Source: Kurthia populi | Lineage (GTDB): Bacteria > Bacillota > Bacilli > Bacillales_A > Planococcaceae | Assembly: GCF_042686175.1 (NCBI RefSeq) | Contig: NZ_JBHUOR010000044.1 | Span: 42,824-106,823, forward strand | Direction: 5' to 3' | Length of the DNA stretch: 64,000 bases | In this document: in pieces, positions 16,793-24,731 of the stretch | How the letters are laid out: the number at the start of each line of letters is the position of its first letter | Position numbering within the stretch: the stretch's first letter is position 1 | The notes under the pieces: generated by a model | Told to the model about the DNA's origin: nothing | Databases searched by the model: none | What the model saw: only the letters and a program-made list of their open reading frames with translations | Program-made: the position numbers and the translations under genes

Positions 16793-17047
16793 TTATTCAG
16801 CACTTCGATGTCGTTCATTGCCACACTCATCTAAAGGCTTTTCTGGACGACGCTCGCATGCTTCACATGTCGGGTCATCGCATGTTACCTCTACCCATTC
16901 ATTACAAGTAGCACAGTACAATGCATCATAGTCATCCGAAAAGCGCAGTAGCTGTATACACATTGGACAATAATCGCGTAAATCCTCTACGTCAATGAGA
17001 CGACGATCCATCGCTAAAAAAGTCCCTTCAATCGCTGCACGATCCAA
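16793..17047 (-). CDS. Small protein with two zinc-ribbon-like Cys clusters, unknown function
   Basis: An 84-residue hypothetical protein. Cysteines fall in pairs: CPMC, CATC, then CDDPTCEAC and a final C near the end, suggesting one or two bound zinc ions. It is acidic overall, with no signal or membrane segment. The likely start is TTG at 17047, since GGGGGAG lies about 6 bases upstream and there is no ATG at a better place. It lies 37 bases upstream of ktrA in the same direction and may share a transcript with it. I do not recognise a named family. Confidence 0.7.
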   Translation of the reverse strand: MDRAAIEGTFLAMDRRLIDVEDLRDYCPMCIQLLRFSDDYDALYCATCNEWVEVTCDDPTCEACERRPEKPLDECGNERHRSAE

Positions 17048-17087
17048 CGCTAACTCCCCCTTATTCGTCAGTATAGTATAGCATACA

Positions 17088-17146
17088 AAAAAGCAAGAAG
17101 TTGTCTAAAAGCCTGAAATAATCAGGTACTAGACAACTCCTTGCTG
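17088..17146 (-). terminator. Terminator after aceA-aceB-yhfH
   Basis: A long two-part stem (AGCAAG, AGTTGTCTA and CCTGA pairing with TCAGG, TAGACAACT and CTTGCT) is followed on the minus strand by six T. Confidence 0.92.
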
Positions 17147-17181
17147 ACGTTAGGAAAGGGTTAATTTTTTATATGAAAGCA

Positions 17182-17307
17182 CTACGATTGGTGTTCATCA
17201 TCTCGACCAATACAGCGCTCACACTGCGTATGAATTGACTCTACTTTTTCTCGGATTTCACTACCACATTCACAACAAATTTTTGGTTCTCTTTGACGAT
17301 TTTCCAT
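17182..17307 (-). CDS. Small YhfH-like zinc-ribbon protein
   Basis: A 41-residue frame too short for routine ORF calling. It starts at an ATG with GGAGGG 6 bases upstream and encodes two CxxC pairs, CCECG and CERC, separated by 14 residues, typical of a tiny zinc ribbon such as YhfH. It starts only 20 bases after the malate synthase stop and is followed by the operon terminator, so it is probably co-transcribed with the glyoxylate shunt genes. Function is unknown; the YhfH assignment rests on size and Cys spacing. Confidence 0.75.
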   Translation of the reverse strand: MENRQREPKICCECGSEIREKVESIHTQCERCIGRDDEHQS

Positions 17308-17327
17308 CAAAATCCCTCCATTTTTTG

Positions 17328-18923
17328 TTAAGCTAGTTGTTTGTATCCCGAAAGCGTAAGGAACTCTTCAAATTCATCTTGCTGCACTAAATCTTTAAAG
17401 ATTCGTACAGCTTCATTAAATTTCGATGCATTGTACGCCGCTTCACCAAATTGGTCTTTTAGCTTTTGCATCTCCTCTTCAATCGTTTGCTCGACTAACT
17501 CAAGCGTAATGTCGCGTCCATCATCGAGCTTACCAGCCTCCATGCGAATCCACTGCCACACTTGTGTACGCGAAATCTCTGCAGTTGCTGCATCTTCCAT
17601 TAGATTATGAATCGGTGCTGCCCCTTGACCACGAAGCCACGACGCGATGTACTGAATGCCCACACTACAGTTAATACGTAAGCCTTCTTCTGTAATTGTG
17701 CCCTCTGGTACTTCTAATAAATCTTCTGCTGACACTTGTACATCCTCACGTTTTTTATCGATTTGATTGGCATTTGGCATGTATTGATCGAATTGTTCCA
17801 TCGCAACTGGTACTAAGCCCGGGTGAGCTACCCATGTGCCGTCATGCCCGTCCATCGCTTCACGTTTTTTATCCTCACGTACTTTAGCGAACGCAATGTC
17901 ATTTGCCGCCGGGTCATCTTTAATTGGAATTTGAGCCGCCATCCCACCAATTGCCGGAGCATTACGTTTATGACAGGTTTGAATACATAGCGATGTGTAC
18001 GCACGCATAAACGGCGATGTCATCGTCACTTGACCACGGTCTGGTAAAATAACCCCTTCTTGATTACGAAGGCGTTTGATGTAGCTAAAAATATAATCCC
18101 ATCGACCACAGTTAAGACCTGCCGAATGCTCGCGTAATTCATAAAGAATTTCATCCATTTGGAACGCGCCTGTAATCGTTTCAATTAATACCGTCGCTTT
18201 AATTGTCCCACGAGGAATATCAAGTGCATCCTGTGCAAAATTGAAGACATCATTCCACCAGCGCGCTTCTAAATGATGCTCTAGTTTCGGCAAATAGAAG
18301 TATGGGCCTGTGCCATGCTCGAGTGCAGCTTTTGCATTATGGAAGAAATACAGACCGAAGTCGAATAAGCTCCCTGACATTGGCTCGCCGTCGATTTCAA
18401 TATGCTTTTCGATATAATGTAACCCACGAGGACGTACAAGTAAGGTTGCATGCTCACTGTTTAAGCGATACTCTTTCCCCGCATCATTTGTAAATGAAAT
18501 CGTTTCACGAATCGCATCGGCCATATTAATTTGACCATCAATCATATTTTCCCACGTTGGGCTTGTCGCATCCTCGAAGCAAGCCATAAACATCTTCGCA
18601 CCAGAATTCAATGCATTGATAACCATTTTACGATCAACAGGTCCTGTAATTTCTACACGACGATCCTGTAAGTCCGCTGGTAGTGGTGCAATCGTCCAAT
18701 CTCCTTCACGAATGCTCTTCGTTTCTTCTAAAAAATGTAGCTGCTCCCCAGCATCTAGACGCGCTTGTTGCTCTTCACGCGCCTTTACTAATGCCATACG
18801 GCGCTCATTAAAGTTTTTTTGAAGTGACGCTAAAAACTGTAATGCCTCTGGTGTCAGTACACGCGCTGTATGGTCATTTTGTTCCCCTATAATACGGATA
18901 TGTGCAGTCGTTTGTTGTTGCAT
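17328..18923 (-). CDS. aceB: Malate synthase A
   Basis: A 531-residue enzyme condensing glyoxylate with acetyl-CoA to malate. The catalytic region shows VDRKMVINALNSGAKMFMACFEDA and the signature HSAGLNCGRWDYIFSYIKR. A second conserved segment RNAPAIGGMAAQIPIK lies about 60 residues on. Length is that of the A isoform. AAGGGG precedes the ATG. It follows isocitrate lyase by 159 bases, a gap containing a 112-bp inverted-repeat structure. Together the two genes let the cell grow on acetate or fatty acids. Confidence 0.96.
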   Translation of the reverse strand: MQQQTTAHIRIIGEQNDHTARVLTPEALQFLASLQKNFNERRMALVKAREEQQARLDAGEQLHFLEETKSIREGDWTIAPLPADLQDRRVEITGPVDRKMVINALNSGAKMFMACFEDATSPTWENMIDGQINMADAIRETISFTNDAGKEYRLNSEHATLLVRPRGLHYIEKHIEIDGEPMSGSLFDFGLYFFHNAKAALEHGTGPYFYLPKLEHHLEARWWNDVFNFAQDALDIPRGTIKATVLIETITGAFQMDEILYELREHSAGLNCGRWDYIFSYIKRLRNQEGVILPDRGQVTMTSPFMRAYTSLCIQTCHKRNAPAIGGMAAQIPIKDDPAANDIAFAKVREDKKREAMDGHDGTWVAHPGLVPVAMEQFDQYMPNANQIDKKREDVQVSAEDLLEVPEGTITEEGLRINCSVGIQYIASWLRGQGAAPIHNLMEDAATAEISRTQVWQWIRMEAGKLDDGRDITLELVEQTIEEEMQKLKDQFGEAAYNASKFNEAVRIFKDLVQQDEFEEFLTLSGYKQLA

Positions 18924-18958
18924 GTGAATTCCCCTTCCCCAGTGTAAGATATAAAAAT

Positions 18959-19070
18959 AATCTATACTGCGGCTGTAAGCGATTTCCTTTATTGCATGAA
19001 CCTATCGGATACGGAGGCGCCCATATCGTCTATGCTCACGGTCAAAAAATTTAATCCCGCAGTATAGATT
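18959..19070. repeat. 112-bp element with perfect 14-bp inverted ends between aceA and aceB
   Basis: AATCTATACTGCGG at 18959-18972 pairs exactly with CCGCAGTATAGATT at 19057-19070, enclosing 84 bases with no ORF. On the transcript it could form a long stem followed by ATTATTTTTATAT, acting as a weak terminator or a processing/stability element. It could also be a small miniature transposon. Confidence 0.7.
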
Positions 19071-19082
19071 GCTTATGAAAAA

Positions 19083-20354
19083 TTAGAATTGTGCTGTTTC
19101 TGTTGAGCCAGCCATTGCTGTTGTAGAAGATGTACCACCTGAAATGATTTGTGATACTTCATCAAAGTAACCTGTACCTACTTCACGTTGGTGCTTCGTC
19201 GCTGTATAGCCTTTTGACTCTGAAGCGAACTCAGCTTGTTGCAGTTTTGAGTATGCTGCCATCCCATTATCTTTGTAGTCATTCGCAAGTTCAAACATTG
19301 AGTGATTTAATGCATGGAAGCCAGCTAATGTTACGAATTGGAATTTGTAGCCAAGCTTACCTAATTCGCGTTGGTATTCAGCAATTTCATCTTGTGATAA
19401 ATTCGCTTCCCAGTTGAATGAAGGCGAACAGTTATATGCTAGCATTTTTCCTGGGTATTGTTCATGAATGGCATTAGCGAATTGACGCGCTTCTTCTAAT
19501 GAAGGTTTTGATGTTTCACACCATACTAGGTCTGCATAAGGTGCGTACGCTAGGCCGCGAGAAATCGCTTGCTCAATACCTGGATTTGTACGGTAGAAAC
19601 CTTCTGGTGTACGTTCACCTGTTAAGAACGGTGCATCGTATGGATCAATGTCAGATGTAACCATATCTGCTGCGTCTGCATCTGTACGTGCGATGATAAT
19701 CGTATCAACGCCCATTACGTCTGCTGCTAAACGAGCTGCTACTAAGTTACGTACCGCTGTTTGTGTTGGTTGTAATACTTTACCACCTAAGTGACCGCAT
19801 TTTTTCTCAGAAGCTAATTGGTCTTCTAAGTGGATACCTGCTGCGCCCGCTTCGATCATGCCTTTTACTAACTCGAATACGTTTAGTGGGCCACCGAAGC
19901 CTGCTTCAGCATCTGCTACGATTGGTGCGAACCAGTCGAATTCACCGCCGCGACCTTCTGCTGTATCGATTTGATCAGCACGTTGTAGCGTTTGGTTAAT
20001 GCGTTTTACAACTTGTGGTACAGAGTTTGCTGGGTATAATGATTGGTCTGGATACATTTGGCCCGCAATGTTTGCATCCGCTGCTACTTGCCAGCCTGAT
20101 AAGTAAATCGCTTGTAAACCTGCTTTTACTTGTTGCATTGCTTGGTTACCAGTTAAAGCACCTAAGGCATTGATGAAAGGCTCTGTGTGTAATGAGTTCC
20201 ATAAGCGAGCTGCGCCACGTGTTGCGAGTGTTTGTTCAACTAATACAGAACCACGTAATTTTAAAACGTCTTCCCCAGTGTACGGACGCTCTACACCTTC
20301 GAAACGAGCCTCTTTCCATTGTTGCTCTAATTGCTGTGCTGTTTGATTTGTCAT
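19083..20354 (-). CDS. aceA: Isocitrate lyase
   Basis: A 423-residue enzyme splitting isocitrate to glyoxylate and succinate, the first step of the glyoxylate shunt. The active-site loop EKKCGHLGG with the catalytic Cys is at 184-188. Metal and substrate residues are visible in DAEAGFGG and IIARTDADAAD. The ATG at 20354 is chosen because GGAGAGG lies 7 bases upstream; the same frame extends 32 codons further, but that extension has no family similarity. It is divergent from a LytTR regulator, with about 200 bases between them. Confidence 0.96.
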   Translation of the reverse strand: MTNQTAQQLEQQWKEARFEGVERPYTGEDVLKLRGSVLVEQTLATRGAARLWNSLHTEPFINALGALTGNQAMQQVKAGLQAIYLSGWQVAADANIAGQMYPDQSLYPANSVPQVVKRINQTLQRADQIDTAEGRGGEFDWFAPIVADAEAGFGGPLNVFELVKGMIEAGAAGIHLEDQLASEKKCGHLGGKVLQPTQTAVRNLVAARLAADVMGVDTIIIARTDADAADMVTSDIDPYDAPFLTGERTPEGFYRTNPGIEQAISRGLAYAPYADLVWCETSKPSLEEARQFANAIHEQYPGKMLAYNCSPSFNWEANLSQDEIAEYQRELGKLGYKFQFVTLAGFHALNHSMFELANDYKDNGMAAYSKLQQAEFASESKGYTATKHQREVGTGYFDEVSQIISGGTSSTTAMAGSTETAQF

Positions 20355-20500
20355 TATAAATCCTCTCCCTCTATCTGATAAAGTTAACAACGATGTTCTG
20401 TTCTTGTGTTGCATAACAGTTATCATTTGTTGTAAACTACTATATAACAAAGATTAAAAGTTTGTATCATTTTTTGGATAAAATACCCATTATTCATGAT

Positions 20501-20531
20501 AAAACGGTATAATGCTAGATGAAACCGTTTT
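20501..20531. promoter_or_regulatory. -10 box inside an inverted repeat upstream of the LytTR gene
   Basis: AAAACGGT (20501-20508) and ACCGTTTT (20524-20531) flank TATAAT at 20508-20513, a candidate -10 box for the regulator. No convincing -35 box precedes it, suggesting the promoter needs an activator or is autoregulated. Confidence 0.45.
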
Positions 20532-20555
20532 AATTCTACTTTAGGAGGTAAGGAA

Positions 20556-21224
20556 ATGACTGTAACAGATATGCAGCTACAGGATGTATTAGTACAATAT
20601 CAGGTTCTATGGGAAGATTGGATGCCAAAGGATGCGACCATTGCGCTCGCATATGAAGAACAATATATTTATTACGCACCCAAGCATTACGACATTCGTG
20701 TACAAATTGGGACACAGCCAGCTGAGACAAGTATTGCTTATCAAACCATTACGAAAAAACAAAAAGTCGCACAGCTTATCGAAGACCAAGAGACAAAGGC
20801 TTCTTACTACGGTGTGGGCTATCCGATTACCATTCAAGAGCGCGATGCTGCTTTAGTCGTCGTCTTACCTCCATCTTATGCAAAACATCAAAGCCCGACG
20901 CTAAAATTTGTGACAGGTCGCCTCGAAGACGAATGGATGCCTGTAGCTGTCTCAACCATTGCCTATTTTGAAAGCTACAATAAGAAAAACTGGTTTTATA
21001 TAGAAGGACAGCAATACCAGGTGTCCTTAACAATGAAGGAATTGTCCGAGCGCTTACCTGAAGAATTTATTCGGATACACCGTTCATTCATCATAAATAT
21101 TCATAATATTTCAAAAATTTCACGTGATATTACATCCAATCTCGTTATTGTGACACGTGATGGTACGCATTTACCGGTAAGTCAAAGTTATGTTGCCGAC
21201 TTACGAAAAGCACTCGAATTTTAA
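20556..21224 (+). CDS. LytTR-domain DNA-binding regulator, divergent from glyoxylate shunt
   Basis: A 222-residue protein. The C-terminal 100 residues are a LytTR DNA-binding domain (IAYFESYNKKNWFYIEGQQ, then FIRIHRSFIINIHNISKI and LPVSQSYVADLRKAL). The N-terminal 120 residues are not a response-regulator receiver: there is no phosphorylatable Asp pattern and no membrane helix, and I cannot name this domain. It could sense a metabolite directly. AGGAGGT lies 5 bases upstream of the ATG. Its sole neighbour on the promoter side is aceA, so control of aceA-aceB is plausible but unproven. Its own terminator follows. Confidence 0.85.
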   Translation: MTVTDMQLQDVLVQYQVLWEDWMPKDATIALAYEEQYIYYAPKHYDIRVQIGTQPAETSIAYQTITKKQKVAQLIEDQETKASYYGVGYPITIQERDAALVVVLPPSYAKHQSPTLKFVTGRLEDEWMPVAVSTIAYFESYNKKNWFYIEGQQYQVSLTMKELSERLPEEFIRIHRSFIINIHNISKISRDITSNLVIVTRDGTHLPVSQSYVADLRKALEF

Positions 21225-21273
21225 CTAAAACGAAAAACCTTGCTACGGCGCGGTTTTTCGCTTTAGTTTTTTT
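21225..21273 (+). terminator. Terminator of LytTR gene
   Basis: CTAAAaCGAAAAACC pairs with GGTTTTTCGcTTTAG across a 12-base loop, followed by seven T. Confidence 0.9.
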
Positions 21274-21372
21274 CATGTTTACATATTTTTATTTGTGTAA
21301 TACAACTGTTAGATTCTTTTTTTCATAAAGGAGTTGAAAATTTACGTCAATTTTGTATAATAAATAACGTTT

Positions 21373-21458
21373 GAGTAAACTTTAAGTTTTGTTAAAGTAA
21401 ACTTTCTTTACTAAAAGTATGGTTAAAGTAAACTTTCTTTACTAGAAGTTTACCTATA
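21373..21458. promoter_or_regulatory. Tandem operator-like repeats upstream of pot regulator
   Basis: Two copies of GTTAAAGTAAACTTTCTTTACTA start at 21391 and 21422, a 31-bp period or about three helical turns. Each contains AGTAAA-N5-TTTACT. A degenerate copy (GAGTAAACTTTAAG) lies at 21373 and a reversed type (TTTAC-N5-GTAAA) near 21449. Most likely the sites of the XRE-cupin regulator that follows. Confidence 0.75.
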
Positions 21459-21480
21459 GTAAATGACGAGGAGCAACGAC

Positions 21481-22023
21481 ATGCAAATCGGTAAAAAAAT
21501 AAAACGTCTGCGCCTAAAAAAAGGCCTCACGCAAGAGGAACTTGGTGAACGCACAGATTTAAGTAAAGGATATATTTCGCAGCTTGAACGCGATTTAAAC
21601 TCCCCATCAATTGAAACACTCTTTTCATTATTAGAAGTACTTGGTTCAACACCAAAGGAATTTTTTGATGATGATGTGACAGAGCAAAAAGTTGTTTATA
21701 TGGAAGAAGATCAAACACTTTATACCGATGAAGAAAAACATTTTCATCTTCAGTGGCTGATTCCAACATCAAATGAAAAAGAAATGGAGCCAGTGCTTTT
21801 AACATTGGAAGCACATGGTGAGTTCAAGCACTTTGAGCCATCCCAATCGGAAACATTTATTTATGTCGTCGAAGGTCGTCTACGCCTCGAACTTGGTAAA
21901 GAGCATTATATCGCTACAAAAGGGAATGCCCTTTACTTTGAGGCTTCTGACCATCACCAATTATTTAATGACCATGACGGACAAACAAAAATTTTACTCG
22001 TCGCAACAGACTCATATTTGTAA
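21481..22023 (+). CDS. XRE-cupin regulator of polyamine transport (PuuR-like)
   Basis: A 180-residue protein with an N-terminal XRE helix-turn-helix (about 3-58, GLTQEELGERTDLSKGYISQLE) and a C-terminal cupin (about 100-175, FIYVVEGRLRLELG), the architecture of PuuR-type regulators that sense small metabolites through the cupin. The ATG at 21481 has GAGGAG 7 bases upstream; the longer in-frame start at 21463 would swallow that site. It is the first gene of the potABCD operon, 15 bases before potA, and tandem repeats directly upstream suggest autoregulation in response to polyamines. Confidence 0.88.
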   Translation: MQIGKKIKRLRLKKGLTQEELGERTDLSKGYISQLERDLNSPSIETLFSLLEVLGSTPKEFFDDDVTEQKVVYMEEDQTLYTDEEKHFHLQWLIPTSNEKEMEPVLLTLEAHGEFKHFEPSQSETFIYVVEGRLRLELGKEHYIATKGNALYFEASDHHQLFNDHDGQTKILLVATDSYL

Positions 22024-22038
22024 TTAGGAGGCTCTCTT

Positions 22039-23139
22039 ATGGACACGATTATTCGTTTTGACAACGTATCAAAAACATATGACGACGGTACAGTCGTTTT
22101 AAAAGACATCAGCTTCGAAATGGAGCGTGGAAAGTTCTACACATTACTAGGTCCCTCTGGCTGTGGTAAAACAACCATTCTACGCTTAATTGCAGGCTTT
22201 ATGGAACCCTCACAAGGCACAATTTATTTCAACGGCAATAAAATCAACAATGTGCCCGCCAATGAACGTCAAGTAAATACGGTTTTCCAGGACTATGCAC
22301 TTTTCCCTCATTTAAATGTTTTTGAAAATGTCGCATTCGGCTTGCGCATTCAAAAGTTAAAAGAGAAAGTGATTAAGGAACGCGTAGAAGAAGCACTTCG
22401 CTTCGTAAACTTAGCTGGCTATGGCTCACGCGAAATTCAAGAAATGTCAGGTGGTCAGCGCCAACGTGTTGCAATTGCACGCGCCATCGTCAATGACCCT
22501 GAAATTATTTTATTAGATGAGCCATTATCAGCACTTGATTTAAAACTACGTACAGAAATGCAATATGAGTTACGTGAATTACAACAACGCCTTGGTAAAA
22601 CATTTGTTTTCGTTACCCACGACCAAGAGGAAGCACTTGCGATGAGTGATGAAATCTTCGTGTTAAACCAAGGAACAATTCAGCAAAGCGGCTCTCCTGT
22701 CGATATTTACGATGAACCAATCAACCGCTTCGTTGCGGATTTCATCGGCGAATCAAATATTGTCGAAGGCATTATGGAGCGAGACTTTGAAGTATCGTTT
22801 ATCGGCAAAACATTTGAATGTGTCGACCAAGGGCTAAATCCACATGAAAAAGTAGACGTTGTTATTCGCCCAGAGGATTTAGAAATTACAACGGTCGAAA
22901 ATGGGAAAATCCCGGTAACCGTTGATACACAATTATTCCGCGGTGTTCACTACGAGCTATCTACTTATGACGACAATGGCAATGAATGGCTTATCCACTC
23001 GCTGAAAAAAGCTGATGTTGGTGCAAAAATCGGCTTAGACTTCGAACCGGATGCCATTCATATTATGCGTCCAAATGAAACTGAAGAAGAGTTTGACGCA
23101 CGCCTAGAATCATACGGGGACGAAGAACATGCAAAATAA
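22039..23139 (+). CDS. potA: Spermidine/putrescine ABC transporter ATP-binding protein
   Basis: A 366-residue ATPase. Walker A is GPSGCGKTT (38-46), the signature is MSGGQRQRVAIARAI, Walker B is IILLDEPLSALD, and the H-loop is FVTHDQEEA. The extra 120 residues after the ATPase fold form a TOBE-type regulatory domain, as usual for PotA. AGGAGG precedes the ATG. It overlaps potB by 11 bases, implying coupled translation. Confidence 0.95.
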   Translation: MDTIIRFDNVSKTYDDGTVVLKDISFEMERGKFYTLLGPSGCGKTTILRLIAGFMEPSQGTIYFNGNKINNVPANERQVNTVFQDYALFPHLNVFENVAFGLRIQKLKEKVIKERVEEALRFVNLAGYGSREIQEMSGGQRQRVAIARAIVNDPEIILLDEPLSALDLKLRTEMQYELRELQQRLGKTFVFVTHDQEEALAMSDEIFVLNQGTIQQSGSPVDIYDEPINRFVADFIGESNIVEGIMERDFEVSFIGKTFECVDQGLNPHEKVDVVIRPEDLEITTVENGKIPVTVDTQLFRGVHYELSTYDDNGNEWLIHSLKKADVGAKIGLDFEPDAIHIMRPNETEEEFDARLESYGDEEHAK

Positions 23140-23953
23140 GCGTAGCGGTAGCTTAACGCTCGTACCTTATTATGTATGGATTGCCTTATTTGTTATCGCA
23201 CCAATCATTTTAGTAGGCTACTATTCCCTACTCGATTTAGAAGGCAACTTCACATTCGAAAACTATAAAAACTTTTTAACACCTGTTTATTTAAAAATGA
23301 CATTGAGTTCCTTCTGGTATGCCTTCTTAATTACCTTGTTCTGTCTAGTTGTGTCGTACCCAGCTGCATTCATTATTTCACGTCTTAAAAATAAACAACT
23401 CTGGCTCATGCTAATTATTATTCCATCATGGATTAACTTATTATTAAAAACATATGCATTTATCGGTATCCTCGGTCAAAGCGGTCCAATTAATGCATTC
23501 TTATCAGCAATCGGACTTGAAAAACAACAAATGCTATTTACGAGTGCAAGCTTTGTATTCGTATCCGTTTATATTTTCATTCCATTTATGATTTTACCGA
23601 TTTTTAACTCGATTGATAAACTAAGCCCTGCCTTATTAGACGCCTCTCGTGATTTAGGTGCTTCTCGCCTTTATACACTACGCCGCGTCATGATTCCACT
23701 AACAATGGATGGCATTAAAGCAGGCATTCAGGCAGTCTTTATCCCTGCATTATCCCTGTTTATGATTACGCGTCTAATCGCTGGTAACCATGTGATTACA
23801 CTGGGTACAGCCATTGAGCAGCAATTCCTTGTGACGCAAAACTGGGGTATGGGTTCGACAATCGCCGTATTCTTAATTATCTTTATGTTTATCATCATGG
23901 CCTTCACTGGCGAAAAGAGAAAGAAAGGAGCGTCTCGTCGTGACAAAAATTAA
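23129..23953 (+). CDS. potB: Spermidine/putrescine ABC transporter permease PotB
   Basis: A 274-residue permease with about six transmembrane helices and the EAA coupling loop DASRDLGASRLYTLRRVMIP. It pairs with PotC to form the membrane channel. It starts inside the end of potA and overlaps potC by 14 bases; this tight overlap chain is normal for pot operons. Confidence 0.94.
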   Translation: MQNKRSGSLTLVPYYVWIALFVIAPIILVGYYSLLDLEGNFTFENYKNFLTPVYLKMTLSSFWYAFLITLFCLVVSYPAAFIISRLKNKQLWLMLIIIPSWINLLLKTYAFIGILGQSGPINAFLSAIGLEKQQMLFTSASFVFVSVYIFIPFMILPIFNSIDKLSPALLDASRDLGASRLYTLRRVMIPLTMDGIKAGIQAVFIPALSLFMITRLIAGNHVITLGTAIEQQFLVTQNWGMGSTIAVFLIIFMFIIMAFTGEKRKKGASRRDKN

Positions 23954-24731
23954 TACAGGCTCTAAAGTCTATCTAGCACTTGTTTTTATCGTGCTATACG
24001 CGCCGATTTTCTTCTTAATTTTCTATTCGTTTAATAGTGGTGACTCGATGACAAACTTTAAATCATTTACACTCGATCATTATAAAGATGTCTTTGCGGA
24101 TTCGCGCCTTGTCGTTATTTTATTAAATACCGTTGTTGTAGCGCTCTTGTCTGCATTAATCGCTACAATTATCGGTACAATGGGTGCTATTGGCATTCAA
24201 ACGATGCGTAACCGCAAGCTACGCAATACCGTATTATCACTAAACAATATTTTAATCGTTAGCCCAGATGTTATTATCGGGGCATCTTTCTTAATTTTAT
24301 TCACAATGGTTGGCATCAAGCTTGGGTTTATCTCTGTATTACTTAGCCATATCGCCTTTAGTATTCCAATCGTTGTGATTATGGTATTACCAAAAATGCA
24401 AGAAATGTCGAATACCTTAATCGATGCAGCACTTGATTTAGGTGCTTCGAAAAAAGAAGTACTAACGCGCGTCATCTTACCATATATTCAACCGGGTATT
24501 TTCGCTGGATTCTTTATGGCATTGACGTATTCACTCGATGATTTCGCCGTAACATTCTTCGTTACAGGGAATGGCTTCTCGACGCTGTCTGTTGAAATTT
24601 ATTCAATGGCACGTGCCGGTGTTTCATTAACGGTCAATGCATTAAGCGGTATCGTCTTCGCTGTAACGATGCTCCTTGTACTTGGTTATTACTTCGTCAC
24701 AACACGTAAAGTGAAAGGAGTGCGCAAATAA
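23940..24731 (+). CDS. potC: Spermidine/putrescine ABC transporter permease PotC
   Basis: A 263-residue second permease with about six helices and EAA loop DAALDLGASKKEVLTRVILP. The start is GTG at 23940, with AAAGGAG about 9 bases upstream inside the potB end. Its stop codon shares one base with the potD start (TAATG). Confidence 0.94.
   Translation: MTKINTGSKVYLALVFIVLYAPIFFLIFYSFNSGDSMTNFKSFTLDHYKDVFADSRLVVILLNTVVVALLSALIATIIGTMGAIGIQTMRNRKLRNTVLSLNNILIVSPDVIIGASFLILFTMVGIKLGFISVLLSHIAFSIPIVVIMVLPKMQEMSNTLIDAALDLGASKKEVLTRVILPYIQPGIFAGFFMALTYSLDDFAVTFFVTGNGFSTLSVEIYSMARAGVSLTVNALSGIVFAVTMLLVLGYYFVTTRKVKGVRK

Noticed and set aside
20360..20480. LytTR tandem binding sites in the aceA promoter
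   Set aside because: GTT-containing half sites occur, but not with the usual spacing of about one to two helical turns; not convincing.
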